Source of the DNA: Micromonospora sp. NBC_00389
Lineage (GTDB): Bacteria > Actinomycetota > Actinomycetes > Mycobacteriales > Micromonosporaceae
Direction: 5' to 3'
Assembly: GCF_036059255.1 (NCBI RefSeq)
Contig: NZ_CP107947.1
Location: forward strand, 5,518,001 to 5,582,000
Length of the DNA stretch: 64,000 nucleotides
The notes beneath the pieces were generated by a model. That model made no database searches. It worked only from the letters and a program-made list of their open reading frames with translations, and was not told the DNA's origin. This document shows, piece by piece, positions 7,875 to 16,873 of this stretch. Position numbers and translations under genes: made by a program. Position 1 is the first letter of the stretch, and every line of letters begins with the position of its first letter.

Positions 7875-8981
7875 ATGCGCGTGTTGGTGGTGTCCGCGCC
7901 GCTGGTCGGCCACGTCTTCCCGCTGGTGCCGCTCGCCGTGGCGTTGCGCGACGCCGGCCACGATGTGCTGCTGGCCACCGGTGGCGGTGGGCTTGCCGCC
8001 GCCGGGGCTGGCCTGTCGGTGCACGACGTCGCGCCGGGCTTCGACTTCGGCCGGATCGCGCTGCGGGTCTTTCCCCGCCATCCGCTGATCGCCCGGGCCG
8101 AGCTGGCCGGCACCGCCGGCACCCGGGGCGCCGGCCTGCTCTTCGGCGCGCTCAACGACCAGCTCACCGACCCGGTCGTCGAGCTGGCCACCGAGTGGCG
8201 GCCGGACCTGGTGGTGTACGAGCCGTTCGCGGTGGCCGGCGCGGTGGCCGCCGCCCGGCTGGGTGTGCCGGCGGTCCGGCAGGAGAACGCCCTCTTCGAC
8301 GGGCGCGACCTGGTCCAGGCCACGTCCGCCCGGCTCGGCGCCGCGCTGCGCCGGCACGGCCTGAGCGAGCTGCCGCCACCGGCCGCCGCCCTTGCCGTGG
8401 CACCGCCGAGCGTGGCGACGCAGGAGGGGTGGCCGATGCGGTACACCTCCTACGTGGGCGGCGGTGAGCTGCCGCCCTGGCTGCGGGAACCTGGTGAACG
8501 CCCCCGGATCCTGGTCACCCGCAGCACCCTGACCGGCCCCGGCGACAAGGGGCCGATGCCCGCCGTGGTGGCGGCTGCCGCCCAGGTGGATGCCGAGTTC
8601 GTGCTGGTCCGGCCGGACCGGCGGTCGGCCCGTACGCTGCCCGACAACGTCCGGATGGTGGACTGGATCCCGCTCGACGAGGCGTTGCCGGCGAGCGCGG
8701 CGCTGGTCCACCACGGCGGGGCGGGCAGCTGCTTCGGCGCCCTCGCCGCCGGCCTGCCGCAGATGGCCACGGTCGGCCCGGGAGACCGCCGGCACAACGC
8801 CGAGCTGGTGGCTCGCCGCGGCGCCGGCCTGGCGCTGCGTCCTCGCGACATCACCCCGGAGACGCTGACCCGGCTGTTCACCGACGAGCGCCTGCGGACC
8901 GCCGCCGGGCAGGTCAGCCGGGAGATCGCCGCCATGCCGCCGCCGTCCGACCTGGTGGCCCGGCTGGCCGCGCTGGTCTGA
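7875..8981 (+). CDS. GT1-family glycosyltransferase
   Basis: A 368-residue GT-B enzyme of the macrolide/erythromycin-CIII group. The N-terminal MRVLVVSAPLVGHVFPLVPLA begins at the ATG of 7875, with a GHxxP loop typical of acceptor binding. The C-terminal nucleotide-sugar part carries VHHGGAGSCFGALAAGLPQ (about 276-294) followed by GDRRHNAELV. Such enzymes transfer a sugar from an NDP donor to a small lipophilic acceptor and often serve antibiotic biosynthesis or resistance by glycosylation. No sugar or aglycone genes adjoin it, so the acceptor is unknown. A longer upstream frame exists but covers the paaI gene. Confidence 0.88.
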   Translation: MRVLVVSAPLVGHVFPLVPLAVALRDAGHDVLLATGGGGLAAAGAGLSVHDVAPGFDFGRIALRVFPRHPLIARAELAGTAGTRGAGLLFGALNDQLTDPVVELATEWRPDLVVYEPFAVAGAVAAARLGVPAVRQENALFDGRDLVQATSARLGAALRRHGLSELPPPAAALAVAPPSVATQEGWPMRYTSYVGGGELPPWLREPGERPRILVTRSTLTGPGDKGPMPAVVAAAAQVDAEFVLVRPDRRSARTLPDNVRMVDWIPLDEALPASAALVHHGGAGSCFGALAAGLPQMATVGPGDRRHNAELVARRGAGLALRPRDITPETLTRLFTDERLRTAAGQVSREIAAMPPPSDLVARLAALV

Positions 8982-9036
8982 CGGCCGGCCCGCGTGGCCG
9001 CACCGGATCGACGCCCAGCTGGGGCAGGATGGCCGG

Positions 9037-9603
9037 ATGCGACACGTCGTGCTGTTCCACTCCGTGTACGGGCTGCGGCCCGCCGTGCGCGCCGCCGCGG
9101 ACCGGCTGCGCGCCGCCGGACACCGGGTCGTCACCCCGGACCTGTACGGCGTTCCGGCCACCGACACCGTCGAGGAGGGCTTCGCGCTGCTCGACAAGAT
9201 CGGCCAGGACGTGGTGCTCGACCGGGCTCGGGCGGCGCTGCGGGAACTGCCGGCGGAGGCGGTGCTCGCCGGCTTCTCGATGGGTGCCGGCGTGGCCGGG
9301 GCGCTGCTGGCCGAGCGTCCCGACAGCGCCGGTCTGCTCCTGCTGCACGGCACCGGTGGGGCGCCGGAGTCGGTCCGGCCCGGCCTGCCGGTGCAGCTGC
9401 ACCTCGCCGACCCGGACCCGTACGACGCGCCGGACGAGGTCGACGAGTGGCAGCGGGCGATGACCGAGGCCGGCACCGACCTGACGGTCTTCCGCTATCC
9501 GGGCGTGGGGCACCTGTTCACCGACCCGGACGTCGCCGAGTACGCCCCGGAGGCCGCCGCGGCGACCTGGCCACGGGTGCTGGCTTTCCTCGCCGCCCCC
9601 TGA
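9037..9603 (+). CDS. Dienelactone hydrolase-family protein
   Basis: A 188-residue alpha/beta-hydrolase. It starts MRHVVLFHSVYG and has a GFSMG nucleophile elbow with Ser81. Classical dienelactone hydrolases use Cys there. An acidic loop (DPDPYDAPDEVD) and the VGHLF histidine complete a likely triad. It is short compared with the 230-250 residue family and lacks an obvious lid. The substrate is unknown; esters or lactones are likely. It is transcribed rightward after the glycosyltransferase with a 55-bp gap, so it may be co-expressed. Confidence 0.82.
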   Translation: MRHVVLFHSVYGLRPAVRAAADRLRAAGHRVVTPDLYGVPATDTVEEGFALLDKIGQDVVLDRARAALRELPAEAVLAGFSMGAGVAGALLAERPDSAGLLLLHGTGGAPESVRPGLPVQLHLADPDPYDAPDEVDEWQRAMTEAGTDLTVFRYPGVGHLFTDPDVAEYAPEAAAATWPRVLAFLAAP

Positions 9604-9689
9604 GCACCTGTCCGGGCCCAACGACTGTCGATGGTTGCGGCACTTTTCTAGCGTGAGGACAGACTCCCGTCCTCGAAGGGCACGTAGCC

Positions 9690-10304
9690 GTGAATGAGAC
9701 AGTCCTCAGTGTCGTCGGTCTGGTGCTGGTCGCGGTATCACTCGGCTTCTCCGCACTGCAGACCCGGGAGGTCGCGAGACAGAGCCGCATCAACAACGGG
9801 ATCGGGTCGGCCGCCGCCCTCGTGGAGGTCAACAACCTCATTCGCGCCTGGCACGAACGGCTGCTCCACGACCCGTCGGCACGCCCGTACTTCTTCGACG
9901 GGAAGCCCGCCACGGCGGACGACGTGGAGCGGCCGAAGGTGTTGACCCTCGCGGAACTGCTCGGCGACGTACTTGAGTGCAACCTGCAGATGGCCTCGCT
10001 CCTGCCCGCCTTCAACTTCGCTCATTCGTGGCACCACTGGCCCGCGCAGATGTTGCGGCAGAGCCCGGTTCTCGTCGAGGTGGTGGAGCGCTACCCCGAC
10101 TGGTGGCCGACGCTCCACCTCCTGCAACAGAAGATCCGTGAGTCCAACGGTGAACCACTGACCCACCCGCTCGTCCCCGGGCGCACATCCCGTTGGTCGG
10201 TCGCCTCGCTCCGACGTCCACAGAGACGTCTGCCTCAGGCACGCGGAAGCCAAGCGGACACTCCGACGGTGACCCCCACTGCACCCTCGGCCCCGCAGCA
10301 ATAG
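9690..10304 (+). CDS. Membrane-anchored protein of unknown function
   Basis: I do not recognise this 204-residue protein. Residues 4-24 form one hydrophobic helix. A hydrophilic, Trp/His-rich region follows (NNLIRAWHERLL, HSWHHWPAQML, RYPDWWPTLHLLQQKI), then a basic and Pro/Thr-rich tail from about residue 165. The layout suggests a single-pass protein with a helical cytoplasmic domain. The GTG at 9690 is the only start that keeps the helix intact. Similar TM-plus-helical orphans are common in actinobacteria, but I cannot assign a family. The next gene is convergent. Confidence 0.7.
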   Translation: MNETVLSVVGLVLVAVSLGFSALQTREVARQSRINNGIGSAAALVEVNNLIRAWHERLLHDPSARPYFFDGKPATADDVERPKVLTLAELLGDVLECNLQMASLLPAFNFAHSWHHWPAQMLRQSPVLVEVVERYPDWWPTLHLLQQKIRESNGEPLTHPLVPGRTSRWSVASLRRPQRRLPQARGSQADTPTVTPTAPSAPQQ

Positions 10305-10399
10305 CCTTGCCGCCTGGACCGGCGCCTACCCTGCAACTGCCGTAGGGGTTCGGTAGATCTCCGTACCTCGCCCACCAGCCCACATCCGCCGACGGACCG

Positions 10400-12862
10400 T
10401 CAGGCGGACGCGGCCAGGCCGTCCGGCCAGCGGATCAACGGCGGGCGGGGCACGGCGTGCGCCGCGCCGGGCGGAGCACCGACGACGGCCAGCGCGCCGT
10501 GGCCGGGCAGGGGGCGTCGCCCGGCTGACCCCGGCCCGGTGGGTGCCGCGCGGACCGATGCCGGCGAAGGGTCGGCGCCCGCACCGGTCGGCGATGCCGG
10601 AGCGGCTACGGGCGGATGACCCCCGGAGAGGGTCGCCACGGGCGCGCCGAGCCGGGAGGCCGCGCGGTCGACGTCGAGCGCAGAGGAACGCGTCGACGGC
10701 ATGTCGCCCGTCGACGCGACGGCGCGGAGCCGGCGGACGGCCGCCGGACGGCTGATCCCGGAACTCGGCACGGGCGGCGGGGCCGCCGCCGTCGGGGTGG
10801 GGAGGTGTCGGCGCAGCGCCGCAGGCTGGACGGACCCGCGCGGCCGCGCCGCGGGCTGGACGGACCCGCTCGGTCGCGCCGCGGCCAGCTCAGCGAAGAC
10901 GGCGTCAAGGCGGCGGGCCTGGGAGCGGACGGCGTCGAGGCGCACGACCTCGGCGCGTGCGGTGGCAGCGCCGACACGCTCGGAACCAACGGCGGCAGAC
11001 TTGGCGCCGACGACGGGGTCGCCGGCAGGCCGGTCGGCGGCGGGGCTCGCCTCCCGTCGAAGCACGTCCGGGTCGACGGCGTCGAGGTGGCTGGTGTCGA
11101 GGTGACTGGCGTCGAGTTGGACAGCGTCGAGGCGGGCGGCGTCGGCGGCCCGGTGGGCGAAGACGGCGCGCAACGCGCGGGGCAGTCGCTCGGCGGCGAC
11201 CCGGCGCAGCGCGGGCGCCGCGAACGCGTACCCGCTGGCGCGGCGGGGGAACAGCAGCCCGGCGGCGACGAGCGCGCGCAGAACGGGAGCGGACCGCCCG
11301 GGGGTCCAGCCGAGCACCCGGTCCAGCGCCGCGTCGGAGATCACGCCGTCGAGCGTGCCGGCGGCCATCAGCACCGCCCGGCGCTCGCCGTCGAGCCGGT
11401 CCAGCTCCGCGCCGACGGCCCGGCGCACCGCCTCCGGCAGCGGGAGCGCCGCCGGGTCCGCACCATCCCCGATGGATGCCACGTACGCGGCCGCATGCCC
11501 GGGTCGGCCGCCCACCAGCGGCAGCAGCCGGTCGACCAGGGCCACCGGCTGCCCGGCGCGGGTCAGCAGCTGACGCAGCAGTCGCCCGGACTGCACTGCG
11601 GCCAGCGGCCGGATCGCCATTCGCCGGGCGGGGCCGGGCCGGGTGTCGGCCCACTGGGGCTGGTGCAGGGTGACCACGGCCAGCGGCACCCGTCGCGCGG
11701 TGGCCGCGGTGAACAGCGCGTGCAGGAAGCGGCTCACCGCGGGCGCGGCCCGGTCCAGGTCGTCCACGGCGACGAACAGCGGCCGGTGGGCGGCCAGGCG
11801 TAGCAGGGCGTCCCGGCAGATCGCCGCTCCGGCCAGCGCTGCGGCCGAGCCGTCCGGTGCGGTCAGCAGCCGCTCCAGCGCCGGCACCGCCGCCGCGACC
11901 CGGGCCGGCGGGAGCAGCGGCGTCAGGGCGTTGGCCAGCCGGTCGCGGACCATCGCCGGGCCGTCACCGTGGCGGATCCCGGCGAAGTCGCGGAGCAGCT
12001 CCGCGACCGGCGCCAGCACCTGGTCGGGGTACGGCTGGCAGGTCGCCACGCACCAGCGCACCGCCACTCCGTCCACCGTGGTCAGCGAACGGGTCAGTTC
12101 GTGCAGCAGTCGGCTGCGGCCGCTGCCGGTCGGGCCGACCAGGGACACCCAGCGCGGGTTCTGCTCGCGGACCGCCCGGCTCAGCTGGTCCCGGAGGGTG
12201 GCCAGCTCGCGGCGGCGGCCGATCAGCGGGCCGTCGTGCCGGTCGGCGCTGGGTCGTACGGGGCCGACGGCGTGCCAGACCGGCATCGGCGGCACCCGAC
12301 CGGAGACCGGCACCGGCGCCAGTTGGCGCTGGGCGATCAGGCCGGCGGTGGCCCGGGCGGTGGTCGCGCAGAGCGCGACGGCGCCGGGTGGCGCGTACTC
12401 CTGCAGGCGGGCAGCCGTGGTGATCACCGCGCCGCTGGCCACGCCGTGGCCGCCGCTGACGGCGCCGCCCAGGTCGACCACCACCTCGCCGGTGGCCACA
12501 CCGACCCGCACCCGCAGCTTGATGGCCCCGACCATCTGCCGACGGTCCAGCGCGGCCTGGATCTCCAGTCCGGCACGGACCGCGCGGTACGCGTCGAAGC
12601 CGTCGGAGTGCCGCGCGCCGAAGAGCGCCATCACCGCGTCGCCGACGTACTTCTCGACCATCCCGTGCCAGCGGTGCAGCACGCCGGCGACGGTGTCGAA
12701 GTAGGCCCGTTGCAGCGCCCGGACGTCCTCCGGGTCCAGCCGGTCGACCAGCGCGGTGGAGCCGACGATGTCGGCGAAGAGCACGGTTACCGTGCGTCTC
12801 TCCTCCGGCACTGGCCAGTGTGGGTGGGCGGTCCGCTGCATGTCGACGACGGTCGTGGTCAT
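10400..12862 (-). CDS. Cyclase-domain/AAA regulator with repeat-rich tail
   Basis: An 820-residue protein starting at the ATG of 12862. Residues 25-200 are a class III nucleotide-cyclase domain: TVTVLFADIVGST with metal ligand Asp31, and EKYVGDAVMALFG with Lys71 and Asp75. The transition-state asparagine expected before AARL is Thr148. An AAA/STAND ATPase region follows whose P-loop reads GPTGSGRS, so the Walker A lysine is Arg249. From about residue 580 the protein becomes low-complexity, with pentapeptide-like LDA repeats and a duplicated GSVQPAA block. Both catalytic hallmarks are altered, so it may sense nucleotides rather than make or hydrolyse them. It is divergent from the LuxR/AAA gene and likely a partner or antagonist. 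Confidence 0.85.
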   Translation of the reverse strand: MTTTVVDMQRTAHPHWPVPEERRTVTVLFADIVGSTALVDRLDPEDVRALQRAYFDTVAGVLHRWHGMVEKYVGDAVMALFGARHSDGFDAYRAVRAGLEIQAALDRRQMVGAIKLRVRVGVATGEVVVDLGGAVSGGHGVASGAVITTAARLQEYAPPGAVALCATTARATAGLIAQRQLAPVPVSGRVPPMPVWHAVGPVRPSADRHDGPLIGRRRELATLRDQLSRAVREQNPRWVSLVGPTGSGRSRLLHELTRSLTTVDGVAVRWCVATCQPYPDQVLAPVAELLRDFAGIRHGDGPAMVRDRLANALTPLLPPARVAAAVPALERLLTAPDGSAAALAGAAICRDALLRLAAHRPLFVAVDDLDRAAPAVSRFLHALFTAATARRVPLAVVTLHQPQWADTRPGPARRMAIRPLAAVQSGRLLRQLLTRAGQPVALVDRLLPLVGGRPGHAAAYVASIGDGADPAALPLPEAVRRAVGAELDRLDGERRAVLMAAGTLDGVISDAALDRVLGWTPGRSAPVLRALVAAGLLFPRRASGYAFAAPALRRVAAERLPRALRAVFAHRAADAARLDAVQLDASHLDTSHLDAVDPDVLRREASPAADRPAGDPVVGAKSAAVGSERVGAATARAEVVRLDAVRSQARRLDAVFAELAAARPSGSVQPAARPRGSVQPAALRRHLPTPTAAAPPPVPSSGISRPAAVRRLRAVASTGDMPSTRSSALDVDRAASRLGAPVATLSGGHPPVAAPASPTGAGADPSPASVRAAPTGPGSAGRRPLPGHGALAVVGAPPGAAHAVPRPPLIRWPDGLAASA
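10826..10885. repeat. 30-bp tandem duplication inside the regulator tail
   Basis: Two adjacent 30-bp units (10826-10855 and 10856-10885) differ at only a few bases and encode the duplicated GSVQPAARP-type segment of the regulator's C-terminal tail. The period is a multiple of three, so copy-number change would keep the frame. Confidence 0.75.
11066..11140. repeat. 15-bp tandem repeats coding LDA pentapeptides
   Basis: Five imperfect 15-bp units, each beginning GTCGA on the plus strand, encode RLDAV-QLDAS-HLDTS-HLDAV-DPDVL in the regulator on the minus strand. The pattern resembles a short pentapeptide-repeat run and is prone to slippage. Confidence 0.75.
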
Positions 12863-12933
12863 GGGTGTCGCACCGGCCTTTCCCCAGCTGATGGTTGACG
12901 ACCTTCGGAGATTGGCACTCCTGGGCCGACAGG

Positions 12934-12953
12934 GGATCGGCAGAACGACGTAT
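12934..12953 (-). promoter_or_regulatory. Shared 20-bp upstream motif, copy 1
   Basis: On the minus strand this reads ATACGTCGTTCTGCCGATCC and ends 71 bases before the ATG of the cyclase/AAA gene. A copy matching 18 of 20 bases lies in the same orientation 77 bases before the DUF5995 gene (15991-16010). Equal position and orientation suggest a common promoter or activator site. Confidence 0.55.
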
Positions 12954-13043
12954 GTCGGCCCACCGCAACCTTTAGTCGCAATGTCGACGCGAGGAGTACC
13001 ACAAGCGGGAGATGGCCGTAGAACGGTTCGGGGGCGTGTGATT

Positions 13044-13055
13044 AGGCTGCGTGCC
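13044..13055 (+). promoter_or_regulatory. Leaderless promoter -10 for LuxR/AAA gene
   Basis: TAGGCT at 13044-13049 is followed by six bases and the ATG at 13056, the spacing expected if transcription starts at the A of the start codon. No Shine-Dalgarno is present. This supports the ATG over an in-frame GTG at 13038, which would lie upstream of the predicted transcript start. Confidence 0.5.
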
Positions 13056-15953
13056 ATGGCCAGCGATGTGGACACCGCACCGCTCGTGGGCCGAGCCGAG
13101 CTGGTGCAGACGGTTCGGACCGCGCTGCTCGGTGACGTCTCGCACGGGCAGACCGCCGCCGTCTTCCTGACCGGTGAGAGTGGCGTGGGTAAGACCCGGC
13201 TGCTCGGCGAGATCGGCGCCCGGCTGCGCGACCAGGGCGCACTGGTGCTCACCGGCAGTTGTCTGGACATCGGCGACGCCTCCCCGCTGCACCCGCTGTT
13301 GCAGGCGTTGCGGCGCTTCGACGCTGATTTGTCCGCCTCGCAGGCCCGCACCTCCTCGGCGGTCCGTGGGCTGTTGCAGATGTTCGCCGACGAGACCGCC
13401 GGCCCGGACGGCGCGGGCGCGCTGCTGGAGCGGGTCTCCCGCGGGCTGCACCTGATCGCCGAGGGACGGCCGCTGGTGCTGATCCTGGACGACCTGCAGT
13501 GGGTCGACCGGAGCACCCGGCAGCTGCTGCTGTACCTGCTGGCCGGGCTCGGCGACCTCCAGCTCTCGGTACTGGCCGCGGTGCGTGCCGAGTCGTTGCA
13601 GGGCGCCCACCCGCTGCGCCGCGTGCTCACCGAGCTGCGCCGGTTGCGGACGGTGCGGGTGCTCGACCTGGCCCCGCTGGACCGGGCGGGCACCGAACGG
13701 CTCGCCGCCGCGGTGGTCGGCCGGACCCTGTCCGCCGACGCGGCCGAGCAGGTGTGGCAGCGCAGCGGCGGCAACCCCTTCGTCATCGAGGAGTTGGCCC
13801 GCGACCTGCGCGACGGCCGGGACGGGCTGTCCGAGACGCTGCGCGAGATCTTCCTCGCCCGGGTCGACGCGCTGCCCCAGCACGCACACGCGGTGGTGCA
13901 CGCGGTGGCCACCGGCGTCGAGCCGGTGCAGCACTGGATGCTGGCCCAGGTGCTCCGGCTGCCGGAGGAGGAGCTGATCGAGGCCGCCCGCGCCGCGGTG
14001 GCGCACCGGCTGCTGGTCGGCGCCGACGACGGCTACCGGCTGCGGCACCGGCTCGTCGCCGAGGTGCTGGCACACGAGCTGCTACCGGCCGAGCGCTCCG
14101 GGCTGCACCGCCGCTACGCCGAGGCGTTGACCGCGGCACCGGGCGAGCTGCACCAGGCCCGGTTGGCGCACCACTGGCGGCTGGCCGGTGAGCCGGCCCG
14201 GGCGTTGCCGGCGGCGGTGGCCGCCGCGCAGGAGGCCGAGCGGCTGCACGGCTACGCCGAGGCGCACCGGCACTGGTCGGCGGCGTTGCAGCTGGCCGGT
14301 GACCCGGGCTCGCTAACGGTGGACCGGGTCGAGCTGCTCGGGCACGCCGCCGAGTCGGCCCACCACTGTGGGGAGCACGCCCGCGCGCTGGCCCTGCTGG
14401 AGGAGCTGGCCACGGTGCAGGGTGGCGAGCCGACCTGCGCGCTGCACATCCGCCGGGCCCGCTACCTGGCCGCCGCGGGGCGCTCGGCGCTGGCCGAGGA
14501 GGAGTACCAGCGGGCGTTGGTGGCGGCGGACTGCTCGCCACGTGACCGGGCCACCGCCGCCGCGCACCTGGCCGAGCTGCTGCTGCACCTGGGCCGGTAC
14601 GCCGACGCCGGGCGGCGAGCCCGGGAGGCGCTGGAGTTGGCCGCCACGGTGGAGGGTTCCGCCACCGAGGTGGTGCTGGCCAGTGCGGCGCTCGGCTTCA
14701 GCGACGCCTACCTGGAGGACCCGGACGCCGGGCTCGCGGTGATGCGCCAAGCCCTCGACACCGCCGAGCGCGCCGGTAAGCCGGAGGATGTGGCCTGCGC
14801 GTACCTGCACCTGGCGGAGCTGCTGACCGGGCCGCTGAACATCCTCGAAGAGGGCGTGGTGGTGGCCCGGCGGGGCGCCGAGCGGGTGGCCGAGCTGGGG
14901 CTGGGCCGCACCTGGGAGACCCGGCTGCTGGCCATCGCCACCAACGGCCTGTTCCGCGTGGGCCAGTGGGCCGAGGCGGAGAAGGTGGTCGCCGCCGCGC
15001 TGCGGCACCGCCCGTCCGGCGCGGACGCCGTGGAGCTGCTCCTGGCCCGGTGCCGGCTCTCGGTGGGCTACGGCGACATCGAGGCCGCCGGCCGGGACCT
15101 CGACGCGGTCGCCACCGTGCTCGCCGGCGGCGGAGCGCGGCACGTCATTCCGCTGCTCACCCTGCGTGCCGGGCTGGCCATGTGGGAGGGCCGGCACGAC
15201 GTGGCGCGCCAGGCGGTACAGCGGGGCCTGACCGAGAGTCGCTCCGACGACGTGACGATCCTCTCCGCGCTGGTCTGGCACGGCCTACGCGCCGAGGCGG
15301 AGGCGCACGCCAGCCGCACCGTCGCGGTGGACCCGACGGCGGTGCGCCGGCTGCGGGAGACCGCCGAACGGGTGGCCCGCAAGAGCGCGTCCGCGGCCCG
15401 ACCGGTGCGCTCGGTTGTGGACGGCTTCCTGGCGCTCTGCGCCGCCGAGGTGAGCCGCCTCGACGGCAGCGACCCGGAGCTGTGGGCCAACTCGGTCGCC
15501 GAGTGGGACCGCCGCAACCACCCCTACCCGGCGGCGTACTCGCGGCTGCGGCAGGCCGAGGCGCTACTGGCCCGGCGCAGCCGGGTGGCCACCGCCGGCA
15601 AGCTGCTGCGCGAGGCGTACGGGGTGGCGCAGGGGTTGGGTGCGGTGCCGTTGACCTCGGAGATCCGGGAGCTGGCCGGGCGAGCCCGGGTGCCGCTGGA
15701 GGAGCGCGAGGCCACCAACGGCACGCCGGGTACGGCGGCCGAGCCGGTCGACGACGAGCTGGCGGCGCTCACCGCGCGGGAGCGGGAGGTGCTCTCCCTG
15801 GTCGCCGAGGGGCTGACCAACAAGGAGATCGGGCAGCGGCTGTTCATCAGCGAGCGGACCATCGGCGTGCACGTGTCGCACATCTTCGACAAGCTCCAGG
15901 TCCGCACCCGCGTCCAGGCCAGCGCGATCCAGTTGCGCAACCGGCGCGGCTGA
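13056..15953 (+). CDS. LuxR-family regulator with N-terminal AAA ATPase
   Basis: A 965-residue large ATP-binding LuxR (LAL/MalT-like) regulator. The N-terminal ATPase has an intact Walker A GESGVGKT (residues 40-47) and a Walker B LVLILDDLQWVD. The middle is a long array of TPR-like helices. The C-terminal HTH (about 900-960) contains LTAREREVLSLVAEGLTNKEIG and ISERTIGVHVSHIFDKLQV. LAL regulators commonly switch on secondary-metabolite or catabolic operons when a ligand promotes oligomerisation. The ATG at 13056 fits a leaderless promoter. It is divergent from the cyclase/AAA gene and followed by a DUF5995 gene sharing an upstream motif with that divergent gene, so the three form a plausible regulatory unit. 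Confidence 0.92.
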   Translation: MASDVDTAPLVGRAELVQTVRTALLGDVSHGQTAAVFLTGESGVGKTRLLGEIGARLRDQGALVLTGSCLDIGDASPLHPLLQALRRFDADLSASQARTSSAVRGLLQMFADETAGPDGAGALLERVSRGLHLIAEGRPLVLILDDLQWVDRSTRQLLLYLLAGLGDLQLSVLAAVRAESLQGAHPLRRVLTELRRLRTVRVLDLAPLDRAGTERLAAAVVGRTLSADAAEQVWQRSGGNPFVIEELARDLRDGRDGLSETLREIFLARVDALPQHAHAVVHAVATGVEPVQHWMLAQVLRLPEEELIEAARAAVAHRLLVGADDGYRLRHRLVAEVLAHELLPAERSGLHRRYAEALTAAPGELHQARLAHHWRLAGEPARALPAAVAAAQEAERLHGYAEAHRHWSAALQLAGDPGSLTVDRVELLGHAAESAHHCGEHARALALLEELATVQGGEPTCALHIRRARYLAAAGRSALAEEEYQRALVAADCSPRDRATAAAHLAELLLHLGRYADAGRRAREALELAATVEGSATEVVLASAALGFSDAYLEDPDAGLAVMRQALDTAERAGKPEDVACAYLHLAELLTGPLNILEEGVVVARRGAERVAELGLGRTWETRLLAIATNGLFRVGQWAEAEKVVAAALRHRPSGADAVELLLARCRLSVGYGDIEAAGRDLDAVATVLAGGGARHVIPLLTLRAGLAMWEGRHDVARQAVQRGLTESRSDDVTILSALVWHGLRAEAEAHASRTVAVDPTAVRRLRETAERVARKSASAARPVRSVVDGFLALCAAEVSRLDGSDPELWANSVAEWDRRNHPYPAAYSRLRQAEALLARRSRVATAGKLLREAYGVAQGLGAVPLTSEIRELAGRARVPLEEREATNGTPGTAAEPVDDELAALTAREREVLSLVAEGLTNKEIGQRLFISERTIGVHVSHIFDKLQVRTRVQASAIQLRNRRG

Positions 15954-15965
15954 CCGACCGGTCCG

Positions 15966-16030
15966 TCAGCCGACGCCTGTGCGCGCCGGGATACGTCGTT
16001 CTACTGATCCGACGGGCGGGTGTCGGCTGA
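15966..16030 (+). promoter_or_regulatory. Leader of DUF5995 gene: dyad and shared motif copy 2
   Basis: TCAGCCGAC (15966-15974) is mirrored by GTCGGCTGA (16022-16030), enclosing ATACGTCGTTCTACTGATCC at 15991-16010, the second copy of the 20-bp motif found upstream of the cyclase/AAA gene. The dyad could also act as a terminator for the LuxR gene, which stops at 15953. Confidence 0.5.
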
Positions 16031-16087
16031 AAGGCTGAGCACCGTCGACGGCGGCACGGGGGTGCTGCGGACCACCATGGAGGAGAG

Positions 16088-16858
16088 ATGACCGAACCGG
16101 TCTGGGGGCCCGTGCACCGGGACATCGTCGACCTGCTCGCCGACCACCCCGCGGATGTGCCGGCCGTGGTCGATCACCTCACCAAGCTCCAGGACATGCT
16201 GGTGCGGCTGCCTCCGCTGGAGGAGAGCTGCCCGCTGGCGGACTTCAACAAGCTGTACCTGACCATCACCAGCAGCGTGCTGGACGGGCTGTACGACGAC
16301 CGCTTCGTCGACCCGGCGTTCCTCTCCCGGCTGGACGTCGAGTTCGCGGCGCGGTATTTCGACGCGATGCGACTGTGGACCGACTCCAGCCCGGGCACCC
16401 CGAAGGCCTGGTCGTGCCTGTTCGAGCGGATGCGTGGGCCGGATGCGCGCCCGCTGCCCTCGGCGGCCGCCGGGGTCAACGCGCACATCAACTTCGACCT
16501 GCCGTTCGCGCTGGTGACCACGTTCGACCACCTGGAGTCGGAGCCGGTCGACGGCAGCGACCAGCACCACGACTACCTCGAGATCAACAACATCTTCGCG
16601 GACAAGATCCCCGGCCTGCGCCGGGGTTACCTGGAGCGGTGGCAGCTGCTCATCGACATGCTCAACGGTGACATCGACGACTGGTACCAGGGGGAGCTGG
16701 TCGAGTACACCCGCGATGTCGCCTGGCGCAACGCGCAGAAGATCTGGCGGTGCCGGCACGATCCGGAAGCCCGCGAGTGTGAGCGCACGCGGTTGGACGA
16801 CAACGCCGCGGCGCTCGGTCGGCTGCTGCTCTCGCCCCTGGGGGCGTTCCTGCAGTAG
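16088..16858 (+). CDS. DUF5995 family protein
   Basis: A 256-residue soluble, mostly helical protein of the DUF5995 family, recognised from GVNAHINFDLPFALV (about residues 136-150) with the conserved His and Asp, and the later DYLEINNIF and WRNAQKIW blocks. The biochemical role of the family is unknown. The conserved histidines and acids hint at a metal or hydrolytic centre, which is inference. GGAGAG lies five bases before the ATG. It shares a 20-bp upstream motif with the cyclase/AAA regulator, so its expression is probably tied to that system. Confidence 0.85.
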   Translation: MTEPVWGPVHRDIVDLLADHPADVPAVVDHLTKLQDMLVRLPPLEESCPLADFNKLYLTITSSVLDGLYDDRFVDPAFLSRLDVEFAARYFDAMRLWTDSSPGTPKAWSCLFERMRGPDARPLPSAAAGVNAHINFDLPFALVTTFDHLESEPVDGSDQHHDYLEINNIFADKIPGLRRGYLERWQLLIDMLNGDIDDWYQGELVEYTRDVAWRNAQKIWRCRHDPEARECERTRLDDNAAALGRLLLSPLGAFLQ

Positions 16859-16873
16859 CCGGGACGGGGGGTT

